64,000 nt of DNA from Microbulbifer sp. Q7 (lineage in GTDB: Bacteria; Pseudomonadota; Gammaproteobacteria; Pseudomonadales; Cellvibrionaceae), in the NCBI RefSeq assembly GCF_001639145.1, contig NZ_LROY01000001.1, positions 1,180,501 to 1,244,500 on the forward strand, in the 5' to 3' direction. A program made the position numbers and the translations under genes. Below, in pieces: positions 9,592 to 19,500 of this stretch (within the stretch, counting starts at the first letter, position 1; each line of letters starts with the position of its first letter). The notes under the pieces were generated by a model. The model was not told the origin of the DNA and did not search any database. It was given only the letters and a program-made list of their open reading frames with translations.

Positions 9592-10878
9592 ATGAACATG
9601 AAAAAGATTATCGCCAGCCTGGCTTTCGCTGCGGGCACCAGCGTGGTGAGTGCCGCCGCACTGGCCGCAGAGACCATTAAAGTGGGTGTGCTGCACTCCC
9701 TCTCCGGCACCATGGCCATCAGTGAAACTACCCTCAAAGACACCGTGCTGATGATGGTGGAAGAGCAGAATCGCAAGGGCGGCCTGCTGGGTAAACAACT
9801 GGAAGCGGTGGTGGTTGACCCGGCTTCCGACTGGCCGCTATTTGCGGAGAAGGCGCGCGAGCTGCTCACCAAAGAGAAGGTCGATGTCATCTTCGGCTGC
9901 TGGACATCGGTATCGCGCAAGTCGGTACTGCCGGTGATTGAGGAGCTGAACGGACTCATGTTCTACCCGGTACAGTACGAGGGTGAAGAGTCCTCCAAAA
10001 ATGTGTTTTACACCGGCGCTTCCCCCAACCAGCAGGCCATTCCTGCCGTGGATTACCTGATGTCAGACCTGGAAGTTGAACGCTGGGTGCTCGCAGGCAC
10101 CGACTACGTGTATCCACGCACCACCAACAAGATTCTTGAGGCGTACCTGGCAGACAGTGGCGTCGCCAAAGAAGACATCATGATCAGCTATACGCCATTC
10201 GGTCACTCCGACTGGCAGAGCATCGTGTCCGATATCAAAAAGTTCGGCAGTGCGGGTAAAAAGACCGCCGTGGTCTCCACTATTAACGGTGACGCCAATG
10301 TGCCGTTCTACAAAGAACTCGCCAACCAGGGCGTGAGCTCCGAAGACATTCCTGTGGTGGCGTTTTCCGTGGGTGAGGAAGAACTTTCCGGTATCGATAC
10401 CGGTCCGCTGGTTGGGCACCTGGCCGCATGGAACTACTTTCAGGGTATCGATAGCGAGGCCAACGACTACTTTGTTCAGCAGTGGAAGAAGTTCATTGGT
10501 GATGAAAAGCGCGTAACCAATGATCCTATGGAAGCCACCTATATCGGTTTCAACATGTGGGCCAAGGCGGTGGAAAAAGCGGGTACCACGGAAGTGGATG
10601 CCGTAGAACAGGCGATGATCGGTATCGAGTTCCCCAATCTGACCGGCGGTGTTGCCAAGATGAATAAAAATCACCACCTGTCCAAGCCGGTATTCATCGG
10701 TGAGATCCAGGATGACGGCCAGTTTGAAGTGGTGTGGGCAACCGACGACGTCGTACCCGGCGATGCCTGGTCCGACTTCCTGCCGGGCTCCAAAGACCTG
10801 ATCGCCGACTGGACCGCACCCATCAAATGCGGCAATTACAACACCAAGGCCGAAGCTTGCAGCGGCCAGGTTCAGTAA
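9592..10878 (+). CDS. urtA: Urea ABC transporter substrate-binding protein UrtA
   Basis: Periplasmic binding protein that hands urea to the UrtBC permease. The 428-residue protein has a cleavable signal peptide (MKKIIASLAF...AALA) and the branched-chain amino acid/urea-type fold (IKVGVLHSLSGTMAISET, DPASDWPLFAEKARELL, FGCWTSVSRKSVLPV, NGLMFYPVQYEGEESS, TNDPMEATYIGF) typical of UrtA. AAGGAG precedes the ATG. The gap to urtB is about 280 bases and holds two hairpins, a layout that would favour excess binding protein over permease. Confidence 0.97.
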   Translation: MNMKKIIASLAFAAGTSVVSAAALAAETIKVGVLHSLSGTMAISETTLKDTVLMMVEEQNRKGGLLGKQLEAVVVDPASDWPLFAEKARELLTKEKVDVIFGCWTSVSRKSVLPVIEELNGLMFYPVQYEGEESSKNVFYTGASPNQQAIPAVDYLMSDLEVERWVLAGTDYVYPRTTNKILEAYLADSGVAKEDIMISYTPFGHSDWQSIVSDIKKFGSAGKKTAVVSTINGDANVPFYKELANQGVSSEDIPVVAFSVGEEELSGIDTGPLVGHLAAWNYFQGIDSEANDYFVQQWKKFIGDEKRVTNDPMEATYIGFNMWAKAVEKAGTTEVDAVEQAMIGIEFPNLTGGVAKMNKNHHLSKPVFIGEIQDDGQFEVVWATDDVVPGDAWSDFLPGSKDLIADWTAPIKCGNYNTKAEACSGQVQ

Positions 10879-10966
10879 TCCCGACGATAACGGTGAGTGG
10901 TTCCTTTTTTCTTCACGGATGATGGAAAGAAAAAACCTCAAGTGAGCTCACCGCATATCACAGGGT

Positions 10967-11055
10967 TAGCCGAAGCGCTCTCTGCCTGTAGAGCACTTCG
11001 GTTAGGGAGTTAGCCCCGGCAATACTTAATGTATTGGACTGTCCGGGGCTTGTTT
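10967..11055 (+). terminator. Two tandem hairpins between urtA and urtB (partial terminator or processing site)
   Basis: Hairpin 1 pairs 10967-10981 with 10990-11004 (15 positions, one mismatch and one G-U). Hairpin 2 pairs AGCCCCGG (11012-11019) with CCGGGGCT (11043-11050), with an inner CAATA/TATTG stem, followed by TTGTTTCGTTTTT. Such structures after a binding-protein gene usually protect or end part of the transcript so that urtA is made in excess over urtBCDE. Confidence 0.6.
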
Positions 11056-11160
11056 CGTTTTTGTATGGTTACAGTGCCTGGCAAATCATCCTCGCGGAGC
11101 AGACCGATTTCTGCCCAGTGACGAGCCGCATTGTGGCCGAGCCGTGTCGCGGAGTTTTTT

Positions 11161-12783
11161 GTGAAAAAATTGATACTGAGTTGTGCCCTGCTGATGACGG
11201 CATTTGCCGCCATTTGCGTGCAGGCGCAGACGCACTCTGTACCACCTGCCGTGGAGGCCACGCTACAGCAGTTAACGAAGGCCAGCCTGCGTGAGACCGG
11301 GGAACTGGTGAAGCAGCTGGAGGATTCCGGTGGTGCCGCCATGCGGCCACTGTTTGAAACCATGCTCGCCGGTGATCTGCACTATCACAAGCCCACCGGA
11401 AATCTGATGGCGGTTAGCAAAAATACCGCCGGCGATTACCTCGGTCGGGATGTATTTACTGGCGCAGATCTGGGGGTACAGGCGCGGCGGGACATCAAGA
11501 AAATTCGCGTAAACAACCGGCTGCGCGGTCAGCTGCGCGACGCCATCGCGCGGATCAATCTGCTGCAGGGCAACCCCGAGCAGCAGCGCATGGCGCTACT
11601 GGCCATGCTGGACGATCTGTCTACCGACAACATGCGCCTGCTACAAAGCGCCTCCGAGGCCGGGGTAAGTGCCGAGGTTGCCGACCTGATCAGCCTGGCG
11701 GAAGCCATGGTGCGCCTACGGGAAAGTAACGTCACCGATGAGCGTGTTGCGGCGATTAACGCCATGAGCCACCACCTGGAGGCCCCGGTGCGCAATCAAC
11801 TGCGCCGGTTGCTTGACAATGAAAATGAAGGGGATGATGCCGTGAGGGCAGCAGCCCAAAAGGCGCTGGATAAAATTACCGAGCGCATCGAATTCTACGG
11901 CCAGCTGGAGCAGCTGTTTTTTGGGCTCAGCCTCGGCTCTGTGCTGGTCCTGGCCGCCATCGGCCTTGCCATTACGTTTGGTGTAATGGGTGTGATCAAT
12001 ATGGCACACGGCGAAATGATCATGCTCGGCGCCTACACCACCTACGTGATTCAGCAGCTGATGCCAGAAGCCATCGGCTACTCACTATTGATTGCAGTGC
12101 CCGCGGCCTTTCTGGTGTCCGGTAGCGTGGGGGTGCTGATCGAGCGCGGTGTCATCCGTCATCTACAGGGGCGGCCGCTGGAAACCCTGCTGGCGACATT
12201 TGGCATCAGCCTGATTTTGCAGCAAGCGGTACGCAGTATTTTTTCGCCACTGAATATGCAGGTGGTAACCCCGGAGTGGATGAGCGGCTCGCTGGCGATC
12301 AATCCAGTCTTTTCTGTTACTTATAACCGTCTGTATATCCTGCTGTTTGCGCTGGCGGTGTTTGCGGCACTGGTGATGGTGTTGAAAAAAACCTCGCTCG
12401 GGCTCAACGTGCGCGCGGTCTCTCAAAATCGTGACATGGCAAAAGCCATGGGTGTTCGCACGGAAATGGTGGACGCCATGACCTTTGGACTCGGCTCTGG
12501 CATTGCTGGTGTGGCCGGTGTTGCCCTGTCGCAGTTGACCAATGTGGGCCCGAATCTGGGGCAGGCATACATCATCGACTCGTTCATGGTGGTGGTATTC
12601 GGTGGTGTGGGTAATCTGCTCGGTACACTGGTGGGTGGGTTCTCGCTCGGTGTGGCGAATAAATTTCTCGAGCCGGCGACGGGCGCGGTGCTGGCAAACA
12701 TCATCGTACTGGTCTGCCTGATTCTGTTTATCCAGAAGCGTCCCAAAGGGCTGTTTCCCCAGCGTGGGAGGGCCGCAGAATGA
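11161..12783 (+). CDS. urtB: Urea ABC transporter permease UrtB
   Basis: Inner-membrane permease of the LivH type. The 540-residue protein has a signal peptide (KKLILSCALLMTAFAAICVQAQ), a periplasmic region of about 220 residues typical of proteobacterial UrtB, then the LivH-like core (FFGLSLGSVLVLAAIGLAIT...INMAHGEMIMLGAYTTYV; NVRAVSQNRDMAKAMGV; VVVFGGVGNLLGTLVGG). I chose GTG 11161 because CGGAG precedes it and translation then starts directly at the signal peptide. It overlaps urtC at an ATGA junction. Confidence 0.95.
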   Translation: MKKLILSCALLMTAFAAICVQAQTHSVPPAVEATLQQLTKASLRETGELVKQLEDSGGAAMRPLFETMLAGDLHYHKPTGNLMAVSKNTAGDYLGRDVFTGADLGVQARRDIKKIRVNNRLRGQLRDAIARINLLQGNPEQQRMALLAMLDDLSTDNMRLLQSASEAGVSAEVADLISLAEAMVRLRESNVTDERVAAINAMSHHLEAPVRNQLRRLLDNENEGDDAVRAAAQKALDKITERIEFYGQLEQLFFGLSLGSVLVLAAIGLAITFGVMGVINMAHGEMIMLGAYTTYVIQQLMPEAIGYSLLIAVPAAFLVSGSVGVLIERGVIRHLQGRPLETLLATFGISLILQQAVRSIFSPLNMQVVTPEWMSGSLAINPVFSVTYNRLYILLFALAVFAALVMVLKKTSLGLNVRAVSQNRDMAKAMGVRTEMVDAMTFGLGSGIAGVAGVALSQLTNVGPNLGQAYIIDSFMVVVFGGVGNLLGTLVGGFSLGVANKFLEPATGAVLANIIVLVCLILFIQKRPKGLFPQRGRAAE

Positions 12784-13976
12784 GCACAGTAAATACCGCA
12801 ATAAACAAAATCGGCCGGCTCTTCACTGAGCTGCGCCAGCCCGGTAAGGGTTCTTCCATTCTGGTGGGTGCACTGCTGGTAACAACGCTGGCCATGTCTG
12901 CCGCCAACCTGTTGTTGCCTGCGGAATCGCCGTTGTATGTCAGTACTTACACCATCACCCTGATGGGAAAATATCTATGCTTTGCCATGTTGGCCATGGC
13001 GGTGGATATCATCTGGGGCTATTGCGGCATCCTGAGTCTCGGCCACGGGGCGTTCTTTGCGCTCGGCGGTTACGGCATGGGCATGTACCTGATGCGCCAG
13101 ATTGGTGACCGCGGTGTGTATGGCAATCCGGATCTGCCGGACTTTATGGTGTTTTTAAACTGGCAGGAACTGCCGTGGTACTGGTTTGGTATGGATCAGT
13201 TCTGGTTCGCCATGCTGGTGGCACTCGCCGTGCCGGGGCTGCTGGCCTTTATCTTTGGCTGGCTGGCGTTTCGCTCGCGGGTGACCGGCGTATATCTGTC
13301 CATCATGACCCAGGCGTTGACCTATGCGCTGATGCTGGCGTTTTTTCGCAATGAAATGGGGTTCGGCGGCAACAACGGGCTCACGGATTTCAAGGATATT
13401 CTCGGGTTTGATTTGCAGGCCGATGGCACACGGGTGGCGCTGTTACTGACGACCACGCTGCTGGTGGTGATCGCCTTTATCAGCAGCCGCGCGATTGTGC
13501 AGTCGCGCCTTGGCCGCGTGATTGTGGCGGTGCGGGATGCGGAGGCGCGTGCGCGCTTTCTCGGCTACCGCACCGAACACTACAAGGTATGGCTGTTCGT
13601 GTACTCGGCACTGATCGCGGCGCTGGCGGGCGTACTGTATGTACCGCAGGTGGGGATTATCAATCCCGGTGAATTTACCCCGCTCAACTCCATTGAGGTG
13701 GTGGTATGGGTGGCGGTGGGTGGCCGCGGCACGCTGTACGGCGCCATCGTTGGCGCCTTGCTGGTGAACTACGCCAAGACCCGCTTTACCGCCATTATGC
13801 CCGACGGCTGGCTGTTTGCCCTCGGCGCCTTGTTTGTGATCGTTACCGTGTACCTGCCCAAAGGGCTGGCAGGTTTGTTGCAACGCTCTCCTGATGACGC
13901 CCCTGTGCCGCCGGCGCAGGATAAAGTCCCTGCGGGCAACCGCGGAGGAATCGGCCCCCAGGAGGTCAACGCATGA
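12780..13976 (+). CDS. urtC: Urea ABC transporter permease UrtC
   Basis: Second, LivM-type permease subunit that pairs with UrtB. The 398-residue protein has multiple membrane spans and the family segments WGYCGILSLGHGAFFALGGY, VTGVYLSIMTQALTYALMLAF and EVVVWVAVGGRGTLYGAIVGA. Both ends overlap neighbours at ATGA junctions (urtB stop at 12781-12783; urtD start at 13973), so urtB-C-D-E are translationally coupled. Confidence 0.96.
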   Translation: MSTVNTAINKIGRLFTELRQPGKGSSILVGALLVTTLAMSAANLLLPAESPLYVSTYTITLMGKYLCFAMLAMAVDIIWGYCGILSLGHGAFFALGGYGMGMYLMRQIGDRGVYGNPDLPDFMVFLNWQELPWYWFGMDQFWFAMLVALAVPGLLAFIFGWLAFRSRVTGVYLSIMTQALTYALMLAFFRNEMGFGGNNGLTDFKDILGFDLQADGTRVALLLTTTLLVVIAFISSRAIVQSRLGRVIVAVRDAEARARFLGYRTEHYKVWLFVYSALIAALAGVLYVPQVGIINPGEFTPLNSIEVVVWVAVGGRGTLYGAIVGALLVNYAKTRFTAIMPDGWLFALGALFVIVTVYLPKGLAGLLQRSPDDAPVPPAQDKVPAGNRGGIGPQEVNA

Positions 13977-14818
13977 CAAATTTCGATTCAATTACCGGGC
14001 CCGCGCGGGAGTTGCTGCGCCGGGATACGGCGTGGCCGTTTCTGGTGCCGCGCCGGCGCTCTCCGGATGTCTCCAAGAATGTCATTCTGTATCTGGAGTC
14101 GCTGAATGTCAGCTTTGATGGTTTCAAAGCGTTAAACGATCTCACCCTGTATGTGAACGACGGGGAGCTGCGCTGCCTGATCGGCGCCAATGGGGCAGGC
14201 AAGACCACTCTGATGGATGTGATTACCGGCAAGACACCCTGCGACAGTGGCAGCGCCTGGTTTGGCCAGAATATCGACCTGCTGGCCCACGACGAGGCGG
14301 AAATTGCCCAGCTGGGCATCGGGCGGAAGTTCCAGAAACCCACGGTATTCGAAGCGCACACGGTGTTCCACAACCTGGAATTATCCCTGCAGGGGAGCAA
14401 GGGTGTGTGGAGTGCACTCACCGCGCGCCTCTCCGGTAGTGAGCGGGATCGTATCGATGAGGTGCTCAATATCATCGGCCTGGAGAAGTCCCGCTACCAG
14501 TTGGCCGGGTCCCTGTCCCACGGTCAGAAACAGTGGCTGGAGATCGGCATGTTACTGGCCGCCGAGCCGCGGCTATTGCTGGTGGATGAGCCGGTGGCGG
14601 GTATGACCGCGGAAGAAACCGAGCGCACCGCGGAGTTGCTTACCTCTCTGGCGGGCAAGCACACGGTGATTGTGGTGGAGCACGATATGGAATTTGTGCG
14701 CAGTATTGCGCGTACCGTCACGGTGCTGCATCAGGGCTCGGTACTGGCGGAGGGCACGATGGACCAGGTACAGAACAACCGCGAGGTTATTGAAGTGTAT
14801 CTCGGGGAGGAAGCATGA
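13973..14818 (+). CDS. urtD: Urea ABC transporter ATP-binding protein UrtD
   Basis: LivG-type ATPase of the urea importer. The 281-residue protein has Walker A (GANGAGKTTLMDVITG), the ABC signature LSHGQKQWLEIG, Walker B (LLLVDEPVAGM) and the switch His in VVEHDMEFV. About 40 residues precede the ABC domain, which begins at YLESLNVSFDGFKAL; such an extension is usual in UrtD. ATGA overlaps join it to urtC and urtE. Confidence 0.96.
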   Translation: MTNFDSITGPARELLRRDTAWPFLVPRRRSPDVSKNVILYLESLNVSFDGFKALNDLTLYVNDGELRCLIGANGAGKTTLMDVITGKTPCDSGSAWFGQNIDLLAHDEAEIAQLGIGRKFQKPTVFEAHTVFHNLELSLQGSKGVWSALTARLSGSERDRIDEVLNIIGLEKSRYQLAGSLSHGQKQWLEIGMLLAAEPRLLLVDEPVAGMTAEETERTAELLTSLAGKHTVIVVEHDMEFVRSIARTVTVLHQGSVLAEGTMDQVQNNREVIEVYLGEEA

Positions 14819-15510
14819 TCCGGATTGAAAAACTCAATCAGAAATACGGCGGCACCCAGATTCTGTGGGATCTCGATCTGGACATCGAGCAGGGCTCCTG
14901 TACCTGCATTATGGGCCGCAATGGTGCCGGTAAGACGACGTTACTGAAGTGCCTGATGGGTCTGTTGCCGGCCAGCGCTGGGCGCATTCTGTATCGGGGT
15001 AAACCGATTGAAGGTAGCCCGGCGCAGGCGCGGGCCAAAATGGGCATTGGCTATGTGCCCCAGGGGCGAGATATTTTTCCGCTGCTGACGGTGGAGGAAA
15101 ATCTGCAGATCGGATTACCGGCGCGGGGGGACGGGCTGAAGAAAATTCCCGATCGGGTGTTCGAATTGTTTCCGGTATTGAAAGATATGCTGCACCGTCG
15201 CGGTGGCGACTTGTCTGGTGGTCAGCAACAGCAGCTGGCCATTGGTCGCGCGCTGGTGATTGACCCCAAGGTGCTGATTCTGGATGAGCCGAATGAGGGT
15301 ATCCAGCCGAATATCGTTCGCCAGATCGGGGATGTCGTCACGCAGCTGAACGAGAGCGACGGGCTGACGGTGATTCTTGTGGAGCAGAAACTGGGGTTTG
15401 CGCGGCGGGTGGGTAAAGAGTTCCGCCTGATGCAGAAAGGCTCGGTGGTGGCCGCGGACAAGATGGCAAACCTGGACGATGCGCTGATTCGGCAATATCT
15501 GGCAGTGTAA
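14815..15510 (+). CDS. urtE: Urea ABC transporter ATP-binding protein UrtE
   Basis: LivF-type ATPase that dimerises with UrtD. The 231-residue protein shows Walker A (GRNGAGKTTLLKCLMG), the UrtE-type segment GYVPQGRDIFPLLTVEENL, signature LSGGQQQQLAIGRAL, Walker B (VLILDEPNEGIQPNIV) and LVEQKLGFARR. It begins four bases inside urtD and closes the urea block. The next gene (MOSC) is convergent; the 68-base gap holds a GCAATCG/CGATTGC inverted repeat that may serve as a shared terminator. Confidence 0.96.
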   Translation: MIRIEKLNQKYGGTQILWDLDLDIEQGSCTCIMGRNGAGKTTLLKCLMGLLPASAGRILYRGKPIEGSPAQARAKMGIGYVPQGRDIFPLLTVEENLQIGLPARGDGLKKIPDRVFELFPVLKDMLHRRGGDLSGGQQQQLAIGRALVIDPKVLILDEPNEGIQPNIVRQIGDVVTQLNESDGLTVILVEQKLGFARRVGKEFRLMQKGSVVAADKMANLDDALIRQYLAV

Positions 15511-15578
15511 TCGGGGGCAGGATTGGGGAGTGCAATCGGGCGGTATAGAGTCCCGCGGTATAGGATCCCGCGATTGCG

Positions 15579-16388
15579 TCAGCGCACTTCCACCCGGTCA
15601 CCGATGTGTATGCTGGCCGGTGCCTGCACGGCGGAAGCCGGGGCCAGGTTCATCCCAAAATAAATCTGTCCGTCTTCCCAACGCCGGTAGCTGGCCAGCG
15701 TGCGCAGGGGTTCTTTCTGCGCGCGTCCGGTAAACGGATGCAGGCCGGGGATGGCGCAGCGCGCACAGGGGTGGGTGCAATCGAATACCAGGGGGCCGTC
15801 ATGGGTATGGATCGTGAGGGTTTTCCAGTGGTCTTCAGCGAAGGGTTCGCAGCCACTGATCACCAGGTTGGGGCGGAAGCGCAGCATGGATACCGGCTCG
15901 GCGAGGCGACTGTTGAGATCATCCAGAGAAGCCTGACTGATCACCAGCAGTGGCGCAGCGTCGGCAAACCCCACCTGACGATCTTCCCGCGGCGACGCCA
16001 ACGGCCGCTGGAATTCTTCACCCATGGCGACGAGACGCACCGCTGTGCCTAGCTGCTCACTCAACCACTGCGCGGCCGCATCGCCGGCATCGCGCGCAAG
16101 CACATCGTCATCCCAGACCCGCACCGTTCTCACATCGGCACCAATCTCAGGCTGGGGTACATCAATACTGACCCCCTCGGCATTTTCCAGGCGTACGCCG
16201 ACCCCGGTTACCGTGGCTTTGAGTTGCGCCATGGAACGCAGGCGGCGCTGGGTAACGAACTGATTTTCGTCGTCTACCAGCATCCAGCGGCGGTCGTTGA
16301 CCGCACCGAACTGGTCCAGTGGCAAAGACTTGCACTTGTGCCCCTGCAGGGATTTAACCGGAAAATGGTAGAGCGCGGAGATTCGCAC
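15579..16388 (-). CDS. MOSC-domain protein (YcbX/mARC-like, no ferredoxin domain)
   Basis: A 269-residue protein with the MOSC N-terminal barrel (ISALYHFPVKSLQGHKCKSLPLDQFGAVNDRRWML) followed by a MOSC domain (FRPNLVISGCEPFAEDHWKTLTI...CTHPCARCAIPGLHPFTG). The CTHPCARC cysteines match the molybdenum-cofactor-binding Cys region of YcbX and mitochondrial amidoxime-reducing component. It lacks the C-terminal 2Fe-2S domain of E. coli YcbX. Likely role: Mo-dependent reduction of N-hydroxylated compounds or sulfur handling; electron partner unknown. GTG start with AAGGAA 8 bases upstream. Confidence 0.85.
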   Translation of the reverse strand: MRISALYHFPVKSLQGHKCKSLPLDQFGAVNDRRWMLVDDENQFVTQRRLRSMAQLKATVTGVGVRLENAEGVSIDVPQPEIGADVRTVRVWDDDVLARDAGDAAAQWLSEQLGTAVRLVAMGEEFQRPLASPREDRQVGFADAAPLLVISQASLDDLNSRLAEPVSMLRFRPNLVISGCEPFAEDHWKTLTIHTHDGPLVFDCTHPCARCAIPGLHPFTGRAQKEPLRTLASYRRWEDGQIYFGMNLAPASAVQAPASIHIGDRVEVR

Positions 16389-16514
16389 CGTCGATTCCTT
16401 AATAGGTCGATTCTTTTATACGCTGATTCTTTCATGGATTGATGCTTTCCTGAAGTATGTCGCGCAATCCACGCCGCGCATCACGTACATTAACCTGATC
16501 CTATGTTTCCCTGC

Positions 16515-19500
16515 CTACCATTTTTTGTGGAATCCCAAGCGCGCCTCGAACGATTCCAGTTCACCGGAATCAATATCCTGGGTGTAGTCGATGATGCCGA
16601 ACAGGCTGGTTGTGCCACTGAAGTCGACCGTCAGGCCGATCCCGGTTTCCAGCATTGTCTGCCCCCGGCCTACGAATATGGGGGTGGTATTGAAATAGAC
16701 CGGGTCGGAGCCGTGGTCTTCGTGCCAGATGTTGGCCTTGAAGTAGGGGCGCCACAAGTTGTTTCCATGCAGGATATCGGCAACAAATCGACCTCCGATG
16801 CGTGCGGTCAGTGCATTTACATTATCGAATGAGATATTTGAGAATCTGTCCTGCGAACCGCTCATGTTTTGGTGTTGCCAGATCAGTTGCCCCTGGGGTT
16901 CCAGCGTCCAGGTCCCATCGAGTGGAATGGGGATACCCACCTCCATGGAGGCCGTAATTTCGTTGCCATCGATATCCGCGCTCACCCCTCGGTAAGAGCG
17001 GCTCTCTCCGTCAAAACTGGATAACAACAGCACGCCGTCAAAGTAGGCGCCGCCGGGCCAGTGGTGAGTCCAGTAGCCGCCCAGGTTGTGTTGATCCAGC
17101 TCGACCTTGCCGGTTGCGAGGTTTTTCTGCGCCAGCGCGAATCCGCTCACATCGCCATTGGCGCCACCGCGACCGATCATCACACCGAATATATCCCTTT
17201 GCCCGCCGGCACTGCTGCGACCGTAAATGGGAACACCGAGCTGTATTCCCCACAGGTTCCCATCGTACTTCTGGTCGACGGTGCCTCCCTGGCTGAGCTT
17301 GAGCTGGTCGCCGAAAGCGCGTACCCAAAGCGCGCTGCTGCCGTTATTGCGCTTGGACCAAGCTTGCTCGCCCTCGCGCTCGTGAAACGTGCCAACGGTC
17401 TCCATGGTCAGAGCCCGACTCACCGAGGGCAGTGCAACATGGGTGGGCACCTCGGGCCGATAGATCGGAGTGATGATCCCGGTGCCGCCAGACGACGAGC
17501 TGCCGCTTGAGCTGGAGCTGCCACTGGACGAACTACTGGAGCTGCTGGAAGAGCTCCCGGAGGAACTGGAGCCGCTGCTGGAGCTGCTGCCGGAAGAGCT
17601 TCCGGAGGAGCTGGAGCCCGAGGAGCTCGAAGACCCGGACGAACTACTGGACGTGCTGCCACCGGAGCTACCGCTGGACGAGCTACTGGAGCTGCTGCTC
17701 GAGGAACTGGACCCACTACTGGAGCCGGAGGAACTCGACGAGCCGGAAGAGCTGCTGGACGTGCTGCCGCCGGAGCTACCGCTGGATGAGCTACTTGAAG
17801 TGCTGCCACCGGAACTACCGCTGGACGAGCTACTGGAGCTGCTGCTAGAGGAACTGGACCCGCTACTGGAGCCGGAGGAACTCGACGAGCCGGAAGAGCT
17901 GCTGGACGTGCTGCCGCCGGAGCTACCGCTCGAAGAGCTACTTGAAGTGCTGCCACCGGAGCTACCGCTGGACGAGCTACTGGAGCTGCTGCTAGAGGAA
18001 CTGGACCCGCTACTGGAGCCGGAGGAACTCGACGAGCCGGAAGAGCTGCTGGACGTGCTGCCGCCGGAGCTACCACTAGAAGAGCTACTGGAGCCGCTAC
18101 TAGAGGAGCTGGACCCGCTACTGGAGCCTGAGGAACTCGACGAGCCGGAGGAACTGCTGGAAGTGCTGCCACCGGAGCTTGAGCTGGACGAGCTGCTACC
18201 GGAACCGCCCGAGCTTGAGCTTGACGAACTACTCGACGAGCTATTGGCCATATGGGATCGCAGGTACCAGTTGTTCTCGGTACCCGCACTTACCCCTCCG
18301 CGAAACAGCAAGTATTCATAGGGCCCGGCAGCGACAATGTTCGCCAGGGAAAAAGTACTCGGTGTGCTGCGGCCGTCGATGACCAGATTGACCAGAATGC
18401 CATCTGCAACCGTGAGTGCGCCGGGGCCATTGGTGTTGTTGATAAACAGCTGGGTAGAGCCCTGCTCATTGCCGATGGTGCGCAAGTAATCGGAGGGCGA
18501 GTCATCACTGGCCAGGAATGTATCGAGTGCCATGCGCCCATTCTGGCCGAGGTAGTCGCCGGTGAGGGAGAGAATATCGAAGGGGCTGTTATTACCGGTC
18601 ATATCGATCAGGCCAGCGTTTCTCAAGTCAACGCTATTGCCGGGTACCGCCGGTGCGATTCGTCTCTGGCCCTGGTTGGCAAACAGTGTGGCACTGCGGT
18701 CGATAAAAAGGCTGCCCGTGTTCGTCCCACTGTCGCCAAGTATCAGGTCGCCATTCATGGTCAGTTCGGACCCGCTGAGCAGTCTGATCTGTTCCCATTG
18801 GGTCAAGCGGTCGGGTCGGCCACCGATGGTGTTTTCCCACTCCAGCTCGTCCGTTCCGAGACCGCCATTGATGGGGTACCCCATCAGGTTGGTGTCGGTC
18901 AGCCCGATCAGGCGGACGTTATCGTCGCCATCTTGCATATCCAGATTGCGGACCTGTCCGCCACTCCAGGTCAGCTCGTCATTATCCGCACCGGCCATAT
19001 AGCTGGTTAGCACTCCGCCGAGGATCGTCGCCTGATCTTTCCCGTCGCCCTGTTGCACCGAATTTACAAAGCCACCCTCCATCACGAAGGTGTCATCGCC
19101 CGAGCCCTGATCCACCTGAGCGTTGATACGGGCACCGGCGCGATTGATGACGGTGTCACTGCCACCGTCCAGTGACACGGCTGTGCCCTGAATGGTGCCG
19201 CTGTTGTCGACAATGGTGTCCGCGTCACCAGTGACCAGAATTCCCGAATTAATCGTGGCGCTCGCCTCGTTGGTGATACGCAGGGAACCATTGCCAGACG
19301 CCGTAATACCCTGGTTCAGCGTGCCCTGGTTGACGACGGAATTGTCACCGTCACCATTAATGGTCAGGAACTGGTTGATGTTTCCTGTGGCGCGGTTGAC
19401 GATGTTGTGGTCGCCATCGCCGGACATCTCCAGCCCCTGGTTGATGGTTCCCACATTGTCAAAGTTCAGCAGGCCAATGTTGAGCAGGCTGACACTTTGG

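Noticed and set aside
17480..18250. CRISPR-like regular repeats
   Set aside because: The spacing is regular but there are no unique spacers; the repeat is coding and in frame.
17470..18321. 283-codon plus-strand frame rich in Leu, Glu, Asp and Pro
   Set aside because: It is the antisense reading of the poly-Ser/Gly linker repeat of the autotransporter; no ribosome site and no domain.
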